A stretch of 64,000 nucleotides of DNA from PALSA-693 sp963702305 (GCA_963702305.1 CAVPBX010000016.1:248001-312000), one strand, 5' to 3'; counted from the stretch's first letter, positions 37,256 through 45,457 are shown. A program made the numbers and translations. The notes: generated by a model from the sequence alone, not told the origin.

Positions 37256-38509
37256 TCAGTCGATGATGCGCCCGGCGCCCAGCAGGTCGGCCCAGTAGAT
37301 GGAGGAAACCGACACCACCTGGCCCGTCGCCGGCGCGTCGATCATCTCTCCGCCACCGATGGAGATGCCGACGTGGTACACGTTGTCCGGCGTCCCGAAG
37401 AAGATCAGATCCCCCGGAAGGATGTCGGAGAGTGGGATGCGCCGGGTCAGGTTGTACTGGTCCTGCGCCAGGTGGGGGAGGTACACCCCGCCTGCTTCCC
37501 ACGCCATCATCGTCAGACCGGAGCAGTCAAAGGACCCGGGGCCGGCGCCGGCCCACTGGTAGGGCTTGCCGAGCTGGGCGTAGGCGTAGCGGACCGCTGC
37601 GGCCGACCCCCGGGCCGCCACGTTGCCGGGCGGAGCCGGCGGGCCAGTGGTCGGCGCGGTGGTGGTCGGCGGGGTGGTGTTCGGCGGGGTGGTGTTCGGT
37701 CGGGTGGTGGTCGGTGGGGTGGTGGTCGGCGGCGTCGTGGGTCCGGTGATGGGCCGGATGATCGGGGTCGGGGCCGGCGGGGAGGTGGCCGGGCTGGTCG
37801 CCGGCAGCAGCTGCCCCTGGCGGGCCAGGTCGGCCTTGACCGCGGCCTGCTCGGCTTGTTGCTGGGTGCGCTGGACCTGGGCCACCAGGGTGGCCAGCTG
37901 TCCGGTCACCCGGGCGAGGGTGTGCTGTTGGTCGGCGACCGCGCCCGCGGCCGCGGCGCGGTCGGCCCGGAGCTCGACGACGGTGACGGCGGCCTGGTGC
38001 TGGGCGTCGGTCAGCTGCCGGGCCTGGCGGGTCTGGTCGGCGAGCACCGTCCGGTAGGCGGCCACGGCCCGCAGTTGACCGCCGGCCACGATCTGGGCGT
38101 AGGCCACAGTGACGCTGGGATCGGAACCGGTCCGGCTGGGCAGTGAGCTGATCAGGGGCGCCCCACCAGCCAGGTAGGCCAGCAGCGCCTGCTCCTTGAG
38201 GGCCTTCCTGGTCGCGGTAACCCGGGCGTCGGTGCTGGCCATGGCGGCCTGGAGAACCCCGAGCTGCGTCGTGAGCTGCTGGTCGCGGATCTGGGCGGCG
38301 TCGAGGGCCTCCGCCATCCGGTCCAGGTTCCGGCCTTCGGCCTGGATCTGACCGGCCAGTTCCTGGGCTTGGGTGCGCAGCGCCGTTTCGGTCGCGGTGC
38401 TGCCCGCGGCGAGCGCCGCGCCCGGGGCGCCAGTGATGAGCGCCGCGGTGAGAGCCGCGGCGACAAGAGCCCGAGCCGTCCGAGGCCGGTACGCTGCATT
38501 CACCGCCAA
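37256..38509 (-). CDS. Secreted NlpC/P60 peptidoglycan endopeptidase (RipA-like)
   Basis: 417 aa. Signal peptide (about 1-35, LVAAALTAALITGAPGAALA then AG), a coiled-coil-rich region (about 38-235), a Thr/Pro linker (about 238-290, PTTTPPTTT repeats), then an NlpC/P60 domain. The catalytic Cys is in GSFDCSGLTMMAW, His in VYHVGISIGGG, and a third polar residue near APATG. Cleaves D-Glu-mDAP stem-peptide bonds, probably in cell separation. Divergent from fumC with about 90 bp between; no c-di-AMP riboswitch is visible there. Confidence 0.93.
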   Translation of the reverse strand: MAVNAAYRPRTARALVAAALTAALITGAPGAALAAGSTATETALRTQAQELAGQIQAEGRNLDRMAEALDAAQIRDQQLTTQLGVLQAAMASTDARVTATRKALKEQALLAYLAGGAPLISSLPSRTGSDPSVTVAYAQIVAGGQLRAVAAYRTVLADQTRQARQLTDAQHQAAVTVVELRADRAAAAGAVADQQHTLARVTGQLATLVAQVQRTQQQAEQAAVKADLARQGQLLPATSPATSPPAPTPIIRPITGPTTPPTTTPPTTTRPNTTPPNTTPPTTTAPTTGPPAPPGNVAARGSAAAVRYAYAQLGKPYQWAGAGPGSFDCSGLTMMAWEAGGVYLPHLAQDQYNLTRRIPLSDILPGDLIFFGTPDNVYHVGISIGGGEMIDAPATGQVVSVSSIYWADLLGAGRIID

Positions 38510-38563
38510 TTCACTTTACTCACTCCAGTCACACAAGCAACATCGGCAGGACGGTCCGGCGTC

Positions 38564-38593
38564 TTGACCGGCCCGGTCGTCGGTGCGTACGGT
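38564..38593 (+). promoter_or_regulatory. fumC promoter with overlapping palindrome
   Basis: TTGACC (38564-38569), 18-bp spacer, TACGGT (38588-38593), ATG 6 nt later: leaderless. GACCGG-C-CCGGTC (38566-38578) overlaps the -35 and could be an operator shared with the divergent hydrolase gene. Confidence 0.6.
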
Positions 38594-38599
38594 CAGCCC

Positions 38600-39988
38600 A
38601 TGAGCGACAGCGGGTTCCGGGTCGAGCACGACTCGATGGGCGAGGTCCGAGTGCCGAAAGCGGCCAAGTGGCAGGCCCAGACCCAGCGGGCGGTTGAGAA
38701 CTTCCCGATCTCGGGGACCACGGTGGAGGGGTCGTTGATTTCGGCCCTGGCCGCCATCAAGGGTGCGGCGGCGCTGGAGAACGCCCGCCTCAAGGTGCTC
38801 GACAAGAAGGTCGCAGCCGCCATTCACCAGGTCGCCCAAGAGGTGGCCGCCGGCCAGTGGGACCAGGAATTTCCCATCGATGTGTTCCAGACCGGGTCCG
38901 GCACCTCCACCAACATGAACATGAACGAGGTCCTGGCCACCCTGGCCACTGAGCGCTTGGGGACCAAGGTGCACCCCAACGACGACGTCAACGCTTCGCA
39001 GTCCTCCAATGACGTCTTCCCGTCCGCCATGCACCTGGCCGCGGCCACCGAGATCCAGGCCAGCCTGGTGCCGGCGCTGGCGCACCTGGCCCAGGCGCTG
39101 CGGAAGAAGAGCCGGGCGTTCCGGCGCGTCGTCAAGTCGGGCCGGACGCACCTGATGGACGCCACCCCGGTAACCCTCGGCCAGGAGTTCGGCGGATACG
39201 CCGCAGCTGTCGAGCACGGCATCGAGCGGCTGGAGGCCTGCTTGGCGCGGGTGAGCGAGCTGCCGCTGGGCGGGACGGCGGTGGGGACGGGCATCAATGC
39301 GCCCAAGGGGTTCGCTCGCGGCGTGATCCGCCGGCTGGCCGAGGAACGGTCCCTGCCGTTGACGGAGGCCCGCGACCACTTCGAGGCCCAGGGCGCCCGC
39401 GACGCCCTGGTCGAGGCGTCGGGGGTGCTGCGCACCATCGCGGTGTCGTTGTACAAGTGTGCGACCGACCTGCGGTGGATGGGCAGCGGCCCCCGCACCG
39501 GGTTGGCCGAGATCCGCATCCCCGACCTCCAGCCCGGCTCGTCGATCATGCCCGGCAAGGTCAACCCCGTCATCGCCGAGGCTGTCTCCCAGGTCGTCGC
39601 CCAAGTGGTCGGCAACGACGCCGCCGTGGCCTTCGGGGGCGCGGCCGGCAACCTCGAGCTCAACGTCATGCTCCCCGTCATCGCCCGCAACCTGCTGGAG
39701 TCGATCCGGCTGCTGTCGGCGGTGAGCCGGGTGTTCGCCGACAAGTGCATCGCCGGCATCGAGGCCAACGAGGAGCAGTGCCGGACGTACGCCCTGTCCT
39801 CGCCGTCCATCAGCGCCGCCCTCAACCCCTACATCGGCTACGAAGAGGTGGCCAAGGTCGTCAAGGCCTCGCTGGCCGAGGGCAAGGACCTGCGTACGGT
39901 GGTGCTGGAGCGGGGCCTCCTGAGCGAGGCCGAAGTGGACCGGGCGCTCGACGTGGAAGCCATGACCCGGGGCGGGATCATCGGCTGA
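38600..39988 (+). CDS. fumC: Fumarate hydratase, class II
   Basis: 462-aa TCA-cycle enzyme (fumarate to L-malate). FQTGSGTSTNMNMNEVLA, NASQSSNDVFPSAMH, GRTHLMDATPVTLGQEFGGY (catalytic His) and the fumarase/aspartase signature GSSIMPGKVNPVIAE (catalytic Ser loop) are all present. GGTAVGTGINAP is conserved. Length is standard for FumC. ATG at 38600, consistent with the leaderless promoter. The 3' end overlaps the convergent AbiEi-DUF559 gene by 11 bp. Confidence 0.97.
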   Translation: MSDSGFRVEHDSMGEVRVPKAAKWQAQTQRAVENFPISGTTVEGSLISALAAIKGAAALENARLKVLDKKVAAAIHQVAQEVAAGQWDQEFPIDVFQTGSGTSTNMNMNEVLATLATERLGTKVHPNDDVNASQSSNDVFPSAMHLAAATEIQASLVPALAHLAQALRKKSRAFRRVVKSGRTHLMDATPVTLGQEFGGYAAAVEHGIERLEACLARVSELPLGGTAVGTGINAPKGFARGVIRRLAEERSLPLTEARDHFEAQGARDALVEASGVLRTIAVSLYKCATDLRWMGSGPRTGLAEIRIPDLQPGSSIMPGKVNPVIAEAVSQVVAQVVGNDAAVAFGGAAGNLELNVMLPVIARNLLESIRLLSAVSRVFADKCIAGIEANEEQCRTYALSSPSISAALNPYIGYEEVAKVVKASLAEGKDLRTVVLERGLLSEAEVDRALDVEAMTRGGIIG

Positions 39989-40919
39989 GGCGGGTAGGCG
40001 ACGCGCTCTGGCTCGCGTACCGAGCCAGAGCGGTGGTGAGCTCCCGGTAGAGGCGGCGATGATCGGACCGGATGTCGATCCAGGTGTAAACGAGGAGGAA
40101 GGTCCCGTCGAGGCGAAGTTGGTTTCTCCGGGCCTCGTCGTGCGCTTTGGACTCGGGGCTCCAATGGTGGGTGTAGCCGTCAACCTCCATGGCGACAGGT
40201 GGCGCCAGGGTGAAGTCCAGCCGATACCGGTCGTCCGGGCCGGCCTTGATCTCGCGTCCCGTGACGGGGATCGCCCACCGATCGAGCAGGAGTATCGCTT
40301 CCCGCTCGAGCACGCTTGCTCGCGGCGCGCCGATGATCCCACGGCTCGAGAGGACCTGCCGGAGGGGTGGCACGCCCCGCCGGCCGCGGGCCTGGCGTCG
40401 TTCGAGCTCAGCCGCGATCGCTTTTCCTGACACCAGCCGGGTAGACAGCCCCTGATCGACCGCCGCCACGAGCACCGGTTGCTCGACGACGGCGGCCAGA
40501 TCGACCAGCGCCCGGAGGGGATCGGTGCACGCGATGCCGCTGCGGTAGCTGACCCGCGCCGGATCGACGTCGGTCCGGTGCACCTTGACGCCCGCCAGCT
40601 TCGGGTGCCGCGCGACGGGCACCGTGATGGTGGGGCGGTCCGGGGGGTGGTCGAGCAGGTCCCAGAGCCACGCAGCCGAGTCGTGCGATGCCACAGCCTG
40701 CGGTCCGGCCGCCATGTAGGCGGCCAGGAGCCGCTGCTCGAAGGTGCGGGTCGACGCCGCCAGTCGGTACACCCCCCGGTGGACTTGCTCCCACTCCCCG
40801 GTGCGGAGTCGGTGGTGCACCTGCGTAGGGGTGAGTCCCAGCCGGGCGGCCTGGGGCTTGTCGACGAGCCAGTGTTGGTCCCGGAACAGCTTGGCGAGGG
40901 CCCGATCGGTGTCTTTCAT
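39978..40919 (-). CDS. AbiEi-like antitoxin-fold/DUF559 nuclease-fold protein
   Basis: 313 aa. The N-terminus resembles the AbiEi antitoxin winged helix: DQHWLVDKPQAARLGLT and VHRGVYRLAAS. The C-terminus (about 215-300) is a DUF559/Vsr-like PD-(D/E)xK fold: RLDFTLAPPVAMEVDGY, then EARRNQLRLDGTFLLVYTW. Such proteins are widespread orphans in actinobacteria; nuclease activity is inferred, and no AbiEii toxin is adjacent. A long hairpin element lies directly upstream (40947-41031). Confidence 0.8.
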   Translation of the reverse strand: MKDTDRALAKLFRDQHWLVDKPQAARLGLTPTQVHHRLRTGEWEQVHRGVYRLAASTRTFEQRLLAAYMAAGPQAVASHDSAAWLWDLLDHPPDRPTITVPVARHPKLAGVKVHRTDVDPARVSYRSGIACTDPLRALVDLAAVVEQPVLVAAVDQGLSTRLVSGKAIAAELERRQARGRRGVPPLRQVLSSRGIIGAPRASVLEREAILLLDRWAIPVTGREIKAGPDDRYRLDFTLAPPVAMEVDGYTHHWSPESKAHDEARRNQLRLDGTFLLVYTWIDIRSDHRRLYRELTTALARYASQSASPTRLSR

Positions 40920-40946
40920 GACGCTTAAGGTTATTAGATGACTAGG

Positions 40947-41158
40947 ACCTCTGACGCTTTCGGCGACTTCTGACGAGTTAAGTGTCTGTCATACGCATAA
41001 GTCGTCAAAAGTCGACGAAGGCGTCAGAGGTGACAGCCGCCGGTCAAAAGTCGCGCCGCCCCCCCCGGCCCCGCCGGCCCCGGCCCGCCGGCCCCGGCCC
41101 CGCGGCCCCGCCTCAGCCGCCCCTGCCGGCCCGCCGGCCCCGGCCCCGCCGGCCCCCC
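40947..41158. repeat. Composite element A: long imperfect hairpin plus GC-rich repeats
   Basis: Left arm 40948-40979 and right arm 40999-41030 pair at 28 of 32 positions around a 19-nt loop containing CATACGCATAAGT at its right edge; A40947 pairs with T41031. GTCAAAAGTCG of the right arm recurs at 41043-41053. From about 41058 to the end of the arsR gene the sequence is a run of CCCCGCCGG/CCCCGG-type repeats. Element B at 61084 has the same plan and orientation. It fills the gap between arsR and the AbiEi-DUF559 gene. Confidence 0.8.
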
Positions 41159-41524
41159 TCAGCCGCCCGGCGCTCGCAGCTGGCGTTCCAGGGCGGCCAG
41201 CCGGTCGTCCCAGCGGGCGCCCACATCAGCCAGCCACGCCGACGCCCCGCCCAGCCGGCTGGTGACCACCCCGTAGCGGACCTCCCGTCCGTGGCGCTCG
41301 GCATCCAGCAACCCGGCCGCGGCCAGGGCGCCCAGGTGCTTGACCACGGCCTGCCGGGTCACGGGGTAGCTGGCGGCCAGCTCGGTGGCGGTCAACGGGC
41401 CTTCGGCCGACAGTTGGTCGAGGAGCCGCCGGCGGGTGGGGTCCGCGAGCGCCGCGAAGACGGCGTCGACCTGGGGCTCGGGCCGGCGGTCGGGCCTGGT
41501 CCGCCGGCGGTCAGGCGCAGACAA
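41159..41524 (-). CDS. ArsR-family winged-helix repressor
   Basis: About 120 aa. FAALADPTRRRLLDQLSAEG, then TATELAASYPVTRQAVVKHL (recognition helix) and GREVRYGVV are the ArsR/SmtB fold of the SRPBCC-partner subgroup; no metal-binding Cys are present. The start is uncertain: no ATG or GTG fits just before the domain, and TTG at 41524 overlaps the SRPBCC stop. It lies downstream of, and co-directional with, the SRPBCC gene. Probably it binds the two GTTGCA palindromes at 42119-42179. Confidence 0.85.
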   Translation of the reverse strand: MSAPDRRRTRPDRRPEPQVDAVFAALADPTRRRLLDQLSAEGPLTATELAASYPVTRQAVVKHLGALAAAGLLDAERHGREVRYGVVTSRLGGASAWLADVGARWDDRLAALERQLRAPGG

Positions 41525-42089
41525 CCTGTAGCGCCGGCTGGGCCACGCCGGCCCAGGCGCCGACGAGGCGGCGATCCCAGTCCGTCCACCTCGAACCGCC
41601 CAGGCCCGCACCGACGCCGGCACACGCCTGGGCGTCGCCGCCGCCCGCGCACGCCTGGGCGTCGCCCGAGCCTGCCCCCGCCGCCGGCACCGCGATCTGG
41701 CGTTCCTGGATCGTCAGGCGGGTACCGTCGTCGACGGGTTCGAGCACGTAGGTGATCTCCGACGCCTCGGACGCCTCGGACGCCTCGGACGCCTCGGACG
41801 CCTCCGACACCTCGGACGCCTCGGACGCCTCCGACGCCTCCGACACCGAGCCGCCGGCACCCCCACCCTCCGCCGGCCACCACAAGAACCGCAGGTGCCG
41901 CCCCGGCCGCACCGCCTCCACCCGCCCGTCTCGCTCCCGACCGTCGTCGGTGACGAAGCGGGCCGGCGCGCCCTCCTCCAGGCGCCACTCCACCCGGGCG
42001 CCAAACCAGCCCGACACCTGGTCGGGGTCGGTGAGCGCTTCCCAAAGCCGCTCGGGGCTGACGGGCATGACGACCTGGCGCCGGATCAT
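41511..42089 (-). CDS. SRPBCC (AHSA1-like) protein with Ser-Glu-Ala repeat insert
   Basis: 192 aa. MIRRQVVMPVSPERLWEALT, DPDQVSGWFG, LRFLWWPAEGG and TRLTIQERQI are the SRPBCC/AHSA1 fold usually paired with ArsR regulators. Between two core strands lies a run of SEA tripeptides (nine 9-bp units), and later an eight-residue duplication GDAQACAG. The ATG at 42087-42089 starts the fold; the upstream open frame crosses the operators and is not coding. Ligand unknown. Confidence 0.85.
   Translation of the reverse strand: MIRRQVVMPVSPERLWEALTDPDQVSGWFGARVEWRLEEGAPARFVTDDGRERDGRVEAVRPGRHLRFLWWPAEGGGAGGSVSEASEASEASEVSEASEASEASEASEASEITYVLEPVDDGTRLTIQERQIAVPAAGAGSGDAQACAGGGDAQACAGVGAGLGGSRWTDWDRRLVGAWAGVAQPALQVVCA
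41761..41841. repeat. Nine tandem 9-bp units (Ser-Glu-Ala codons)
   Basis: GACGCCTCG/GACGCCTCC units, one GACACCTCG variant, in frame within the SRPBCC gene; encode (SEA)n with one SEV on the minus strand. Confidence 0.9.
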
Positions 42090-42118
42090 GGCGGGACCTC
42101 CGGGAGGGGGAACGGATA

Positions 42119-42138
42119 GTGCAACATCAGAGTTGCAC
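42119..42138. promoter_or_regulatory. Operator 1 of the clpP/SRPBCC-arsR divergent promoter
   Basis: Perfect palindrome GTGCAAC-N6-GTTGCAC. It overlaps the -35 of the clpP promoter and lies 30 bp before the SRPBCC start. Probable ArsR site. Confidence 0.75.
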
Positions 42139-42162
42139 ATCCACGCGGTCGGTGCGTAATCT
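42133..42162 (+). promoter_or_regulatory. clpP promoter
   Basis: TTGCAC (42133-42138), 18-bp spacer, TAATCT (42157-42162). A ~33-nt leader then carries AAGGAGG before the ATG at 42202. Both boxes touch an operator. Confidence 0.65.
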
Positions 42163-42179
42163 GCAACCATAGAGTTGCA
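42162..42179. promoter_or_regulatory. Operator 2 of the clpP/SRPBCC-arsR divergent promoter
   Basis: TGCAAC-N6-GTTGCA, same spacing as operator 1 and centred 42 bp from it, four helical turns away. It covers the clpP transcription start region. Confidence 0.75.
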
Positions 42180-42201
42180 CAACAAGGAGGCCGCACCCCC
42201 C

Positions 42202-42960
42202 ATGAGTTACCTCGTCCCCACCGTCATCGAACAGTCTGCCCGGGGGGAGCGGGCCTACGACATCTACTCGCGGCTGCTCAAGGATCGCATCGTGGTCCTC
42301 GGCACCGAGATCAACGACGCCAGCGCCAACCTCCTCACCGCCCAGCTGCTGCACCTGGAGGCGGAGGACCCGGACAAGGACATCTGCCTGTACATCAACA
42401 GTCCGGGCGGTTCGGTCACCTCCACCCTCGGCATCTACGACACCATGCAGATCATCGGGCCCGAAGTCTCCACCGTGTGCCTGGGCATGGCCGCGTCCGG
42501 GGCCGCGGTCCTGCTCGCCGGGGGCGCCCCGGGCAAGCGGCTGGCCCTCCCCAATGCCCGGGTGCTGATCCACCAGCCCCATGGCGGGGCCCAGGGTCAG
42601 TCCGTCGACATCGAAAACCAGGCCCGGGAGATCGCCTTCCTCCGGGGCCGCATGGAAGAGATCCTCGCCTACCACACCGGCCAGCCCCGGGAAAGGATCG
42701 CCGCCGACACCGATCGGGACTACATCCTGGGCGCCGCGGACGCGGTGGCATACGGCCTGGTCGATGAGGTGCTGCAGCCGCGCCGGCTCAAGGCCGTCCC
42801 GCCGGTGTCGGCGCTCGCGCCGGCCGAGCTCGGCAGCGGCGCCCGAGCGCGGCCCGAGGCCGAGAACGCCCCGACCCCTAACGGGTCCGCCGAGCCCGCC
42901 CGCGCGCTCCGTAGCGCCGCCGGCCCCCGCCCCCGACCACAGCCGCTACGGTCGGCCGGT
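42202..42960 (+). CDS. clpP: ClpP-type serine protease; reading frame lacks its own stop codon
   Basis: Caseinolytic protease subunit. Catalytic triad Ser99 (GMAASGAA), His124 (VLIHQPHGG) and Asp173 (DTDRDYI); INSPGGSVTSTLGIYDTM is the family signature. The ATG at 42202 follows AAGGAGG. After about residue 195 the sequence becomes Ala/Pro/Arg-rich and runs in frame, with no stop, into the membrane protein at 42961. A one-base gain upstream would create a TAA at 42878, so a missing base is likely. It is an isolated clpP controlled by a divergent ArsR-type promoter, without tig, clpX or a clpP pair next to it. Confidence 0.9.
42947..42952 (+). promoter_or_regulatory. Putative leaderless -10 box
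   Basis: TACGGT ends 8 nt before the GTG at 42961, supporting a separate gene there despite the open frame from clpP. Confidence 0.5.
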
Positions 42961-43455
42961 GTGAGCACCGGCTACCAGATCCTGGTGATGCTGCACCTCC
43001 TCTGCATCATCGGCGGCTTCGGCGCGGTCGCCTACAACGCGCTGTACGTCAGCCTGGCCCAGCGCCGGCCGGGCGGGGCCGGCACCTCCGCCGTCCTGGA
43101 GGTCAACACCCTGGTGTCGGGGCTGGCCGAGCTGCTCATCTACGCCGCTCTGCTCTTCGGTATCGGCGCGGTCAGCGCCAGCGACTCGCACGTGAAGTTC
43201 AGCCAGGCGTGGGTGTCGGCGGCCTTCGCGGTCTACCTGGTCGACATCGGGATCCTGCACGGGTGGATCAAACCCCATCAGCGCCGCTACGCTGCCTTGG
43301 CCCGCCAGCTGGAGGCGGCGCCCGCGGCCGGCTCCCCGCCCCCCGAGCTGGCCGACCTGCAAGGCCTGGAGAAGCGGGTCGGCTTCGGGTGGGGCGTGTT
43401 CAACCTGCTGGTGGTGGGGGCGGTGTATCTGATGGTGTTCAAGCCGGGCAGCTGA
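42961..43455 (+). CDS. DUF2269-like integral membrane protein
   Basis: 164 aa, four membrane helices: ILVMLHLLCIIGGFGAVAYNA, LAELLIYAALLFGIGAV, AWVSAAFAVYLVDIGILHG and VFNLLVVGAVYLMVF. The layout matches small DUF2269-type predicted membrane proteins. No catalytic motif. The GTG start is chosen because it begins the folded unit and has a leaderless-type -10. The stop overlaps the next ATG by one base (TGATG). Confidence 0.7.
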   Translation: MSTGYQILVMLHLLCIIGGFGAVAYNALYVSLAQRRPGGAGTSAVLEVNTLVSGLAELLIYAALLFGIGAVSASDSHVKFSQAWVSAAFAVYLVDIGILHGWIKPHQRRYAALARQLEAAPAAGSPPPELADLQGLEKRVGFGWGVFNLLVVGAVYLMVFKPGS

Positions 43456-44261
43456 TGCACCCGATCGAACACCTGCGCCACGTGGCCCGGGCCTCCGGAG
43501 CCGACCCCGGCCTCGTCGCGGTCGAAGCCGCCTCGGCCCTGGCCCAGATGGCCGCCATGGACCCCGCCGGGCTGGTGCCGGCATGCCGCCGCCTGATCGA
43601 CCGCCACCTGACCTCGGGACCGGTGTGGTGGTTGTCGGCGCGGGTGCTGGGCGCCGACGACCAGCGGGGGGCGGCTCGGGCTGCCGGCGCCGAGCTGGAC
43701 GCTGACCGCACCGCCCGCCACCTCACCGCCGCCCTGCCGGAGGGGGCCTCGGCGTTGATCGTCGGCTGGCCCGACATCACGGGCGACGCCCTCCGGGCCC
43801 GCGGTGACGTCGAGGCGCTGGTGATGGACGCGGGCGGCGAAGGCCGCGCCCTGGTGCGGCGCTTGGGCGACGCCGGCGGCGATACCTCGCTGGTGCCCGA
43901 TGCCGGCGTCGGCGCCGCGGCCGGGACCACCGAGCTGGTCGTCGTCGAGGCCCTGGTGGCGGCGCCGGCGGGGATTCTGGCCGCGCCCGGGTCGCTGGCG
44001 GCGGCCGCGGTGGCCGCCCATCTCGGCGCTCCGGTCTGGGCGGTTGCCGGTGTGGGCCGGGTGTTGCCGGAGCGGCTGTGGGACGCGCTGGTGACCCGTT
44101 TTGACGAGACGGGCGGGGAGCCCTGGGAGCGACCGGCCGAGCTGGTGCCGGCGTCGCTGCTGTCCAACTTGGTCGGTCCGACCGGGATGGTGGAGGTGGC
44201 GGAGGGGCTGGCCGCCGCCACCTGCCCGGTGGCGCCCGAATTGTTGCGGCGCACTCAGTAA
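43455..44261 (+). CDS. eIF2B-alpha-like (IF-2B fold) protein
   Basis: 268 aa resembling the translation initiation factor 2B/ribose-1,5-bisphosphate isomerase fold: helical N-terminus, then ASALIVGWPDITGDAL, LVVVEALVAAPAGILAAPGS and APVWAVAGVGRVLP, which match the C-terminal Rossmann-like half. The true substrate is unknown and the family match is moderate. It starts at the stop of the membrane-protein gene and is followed 11 bp later by the DUF885 gene. Confidence 0.55.
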   Translation: MHPIEHLRHVARASGADPGLVAVEAASALAQMAAMDPAGLVPACRRLIDRHLTSGPVWWLSARVLGADDQRGAARAAGAELDADRTARHLTAALPEGASALIVGWPDITGDALRARGDVEALVMDAGGEGRALVRRLGDAGGDTSLVPDAGVGAAAGTTELVVVEALVAAPAGILAAPGSLAAAAVAAHLGAPVWAVAGVGRVLPERLWDALVTRFDETGGEPWERPAELVPASLLSNLVGPTGMVEVAEGLAAATCPVAPELLRRTQ

Positions 44262-44272
44262 CGTCGGCGGCG

Positions 44273-45457
44273 GTGCCTTCCGAACCTCTTGTCGACGACT
44301 ACCTCCGCGTGGGCCTGGCCCTGGGTCGCCACATCGACGGGATGGTCGACGCCTACTACGGCCCGCCGGAGCTGGCGAGCCGGGCCCACGCCGAGCCGCT
44401 GGTGCCGCCGCAGGAGCTGGCCGAACAGGCGCGGCGCCTCCTGGCGGCCCTGGCCGCCGACGCCGAGCTCGAGCCCGCCCGGCGCAGTTGGTTGGCGGCG
44501 CAGGTGCGCGGCCTGCACACCACGGCCCGGAAACTGGCGGGCGAATCCATCAACTATCTGGATGAAATCGAGGAGTGCTACGGGGTGCGGCCGGCGCTCG
44601 TCTCCGAGGACGACCTGGCTGCGGCCCACCGCAGCCTGGACGCGGTGCTGCCCGGAAGCGGACCGATCGCCGAGCGGTACGGGACCTGGCGGGAAGCGCA
44701 GGCGGTTCCGCCCGACCGCCTGGCCGCGGCGGTGGCGGGCCTGGCCGAGGACTTCCGGGCCCGCACCCAGGCGGCCTTCGGGTTGCCGGACGGCGAACGG
44801 GTGGACTTCGAGTTGGTCACCGGTAAGCCGTGGGCGGGTTTCAACTACTACCTCGGCGGCCTCCGCAGCCGGGTGGCGATCAACACGGATCTGCCGGTCC
44901 TTTCACCGGTGTTGGGGACGCTGGTGGCGCACGAGGCCTACCCCGGGCATCACACCGAGCACAGCCGCAAGGAGGTCGGCCTGGTGCGCCGGCGCAAGCA
45001 GCTGGAGGAGACCATCTTCCTGGTCGGCACCCCGCAGTGCCTCGTCGCCGAGGGGCTGGCCGACCTGGGCCTGGAGGTGATCGTGGGGCCGCGGCCGGAG
45101 CCGGTCCTCGCCGAGCACCTGCGGCCGCTCGGGATCCCCTACGACGCCGAGGTGGTGGCCCAGGTGGCCGTGGCCGGCGAGGTGCTGGGTGCGGCCCGAG
45201 GCAACGCCGCCATCATGATGCACGACGGCGGGAAGTCCGCCGACGAGGCCATCGCCTACCTGTCCCGCTGGGCCCTGTTGCCGCCGCCCCGGGCCGCCAA
45301 GATGGTGGACTTCCTGACGGACCCCACCTGGCGGGCGTATGCCTTCTGCTACATCGAGGGCGTCCGCCGGTGCCGGGCCTATGTCGGCGGCGTGCCGGCC
45401 CGCTTCGAGCGGCTGATCAGCGAGCAGATCCTGCCGTCGGATTTGGTCGCGGCGTAA
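44273..45457 (+). CDS. DUF885-family putative metallopeptidase
   Basis: 394 aa. LGTLVAHEAYPGHHTEHSR carries the HEAYPGHH metal-binding signature of DUF885; AEGLADLGLEVI further on fits the second zinc-ligand region; GAARGNAAIMMHD follows. Relatives are zinc-dependent peptidases or carboxypeptidases of unclear substrate. Single-domain and shorter than the usual 550-600 aa members, so a short subfamily. GTG start 11 bp after the preceding gene. Confidence 0.82.
   Translation: MPSEPLVDDYLRVGLALGRHIDGMVDAYYGPPELASRAHAEPLVPPQELAEQARRLLAALAADAELEPARRSWLAAQVRGLHTTARKLAGESINYLDEIEECYGVRPALVSEDDLAAAHRSLDAVLPGSGPIAERYGTWREAQAVPPDRLAAAVAGLAEDFRARTQAAFGLPDGERVDFELVTGKPWAGFNYYLGGLRSRVAINTDLPVLSPVLGTLVAHEAYPGHHTEHSRKEVGLVRRRKQLEETIFLVGTPQCLVAEGLADLGLEVIVGPRPEPVLAEHLRPLGIPYDAEVVAQVAVAGEVLGAARGNAAIMMHDGGKSADEAIAYLSRWALLPPPRAAKMVDFLTDPTWRAYAFCYIEGVRRCRAYVGGVPARFERLISEQILPSDLVAA

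Noticed and set aside
38510..38599. c-di-AMP (ydaO) riboswitch upstream of the NlpC/P60 gene
   Set aside because: Such hydrolases often carry one, but the intergenic region is only about 90 bp and shows no such structure; it holds the fumC promoter.
41041..41160. GC-rich repeats of element A as a CRISPR array or coding low-complexity region
   Set aside because: Units are 6-9 bp with no unique spacers, and no plausible start or domain accompanies the frames through them.
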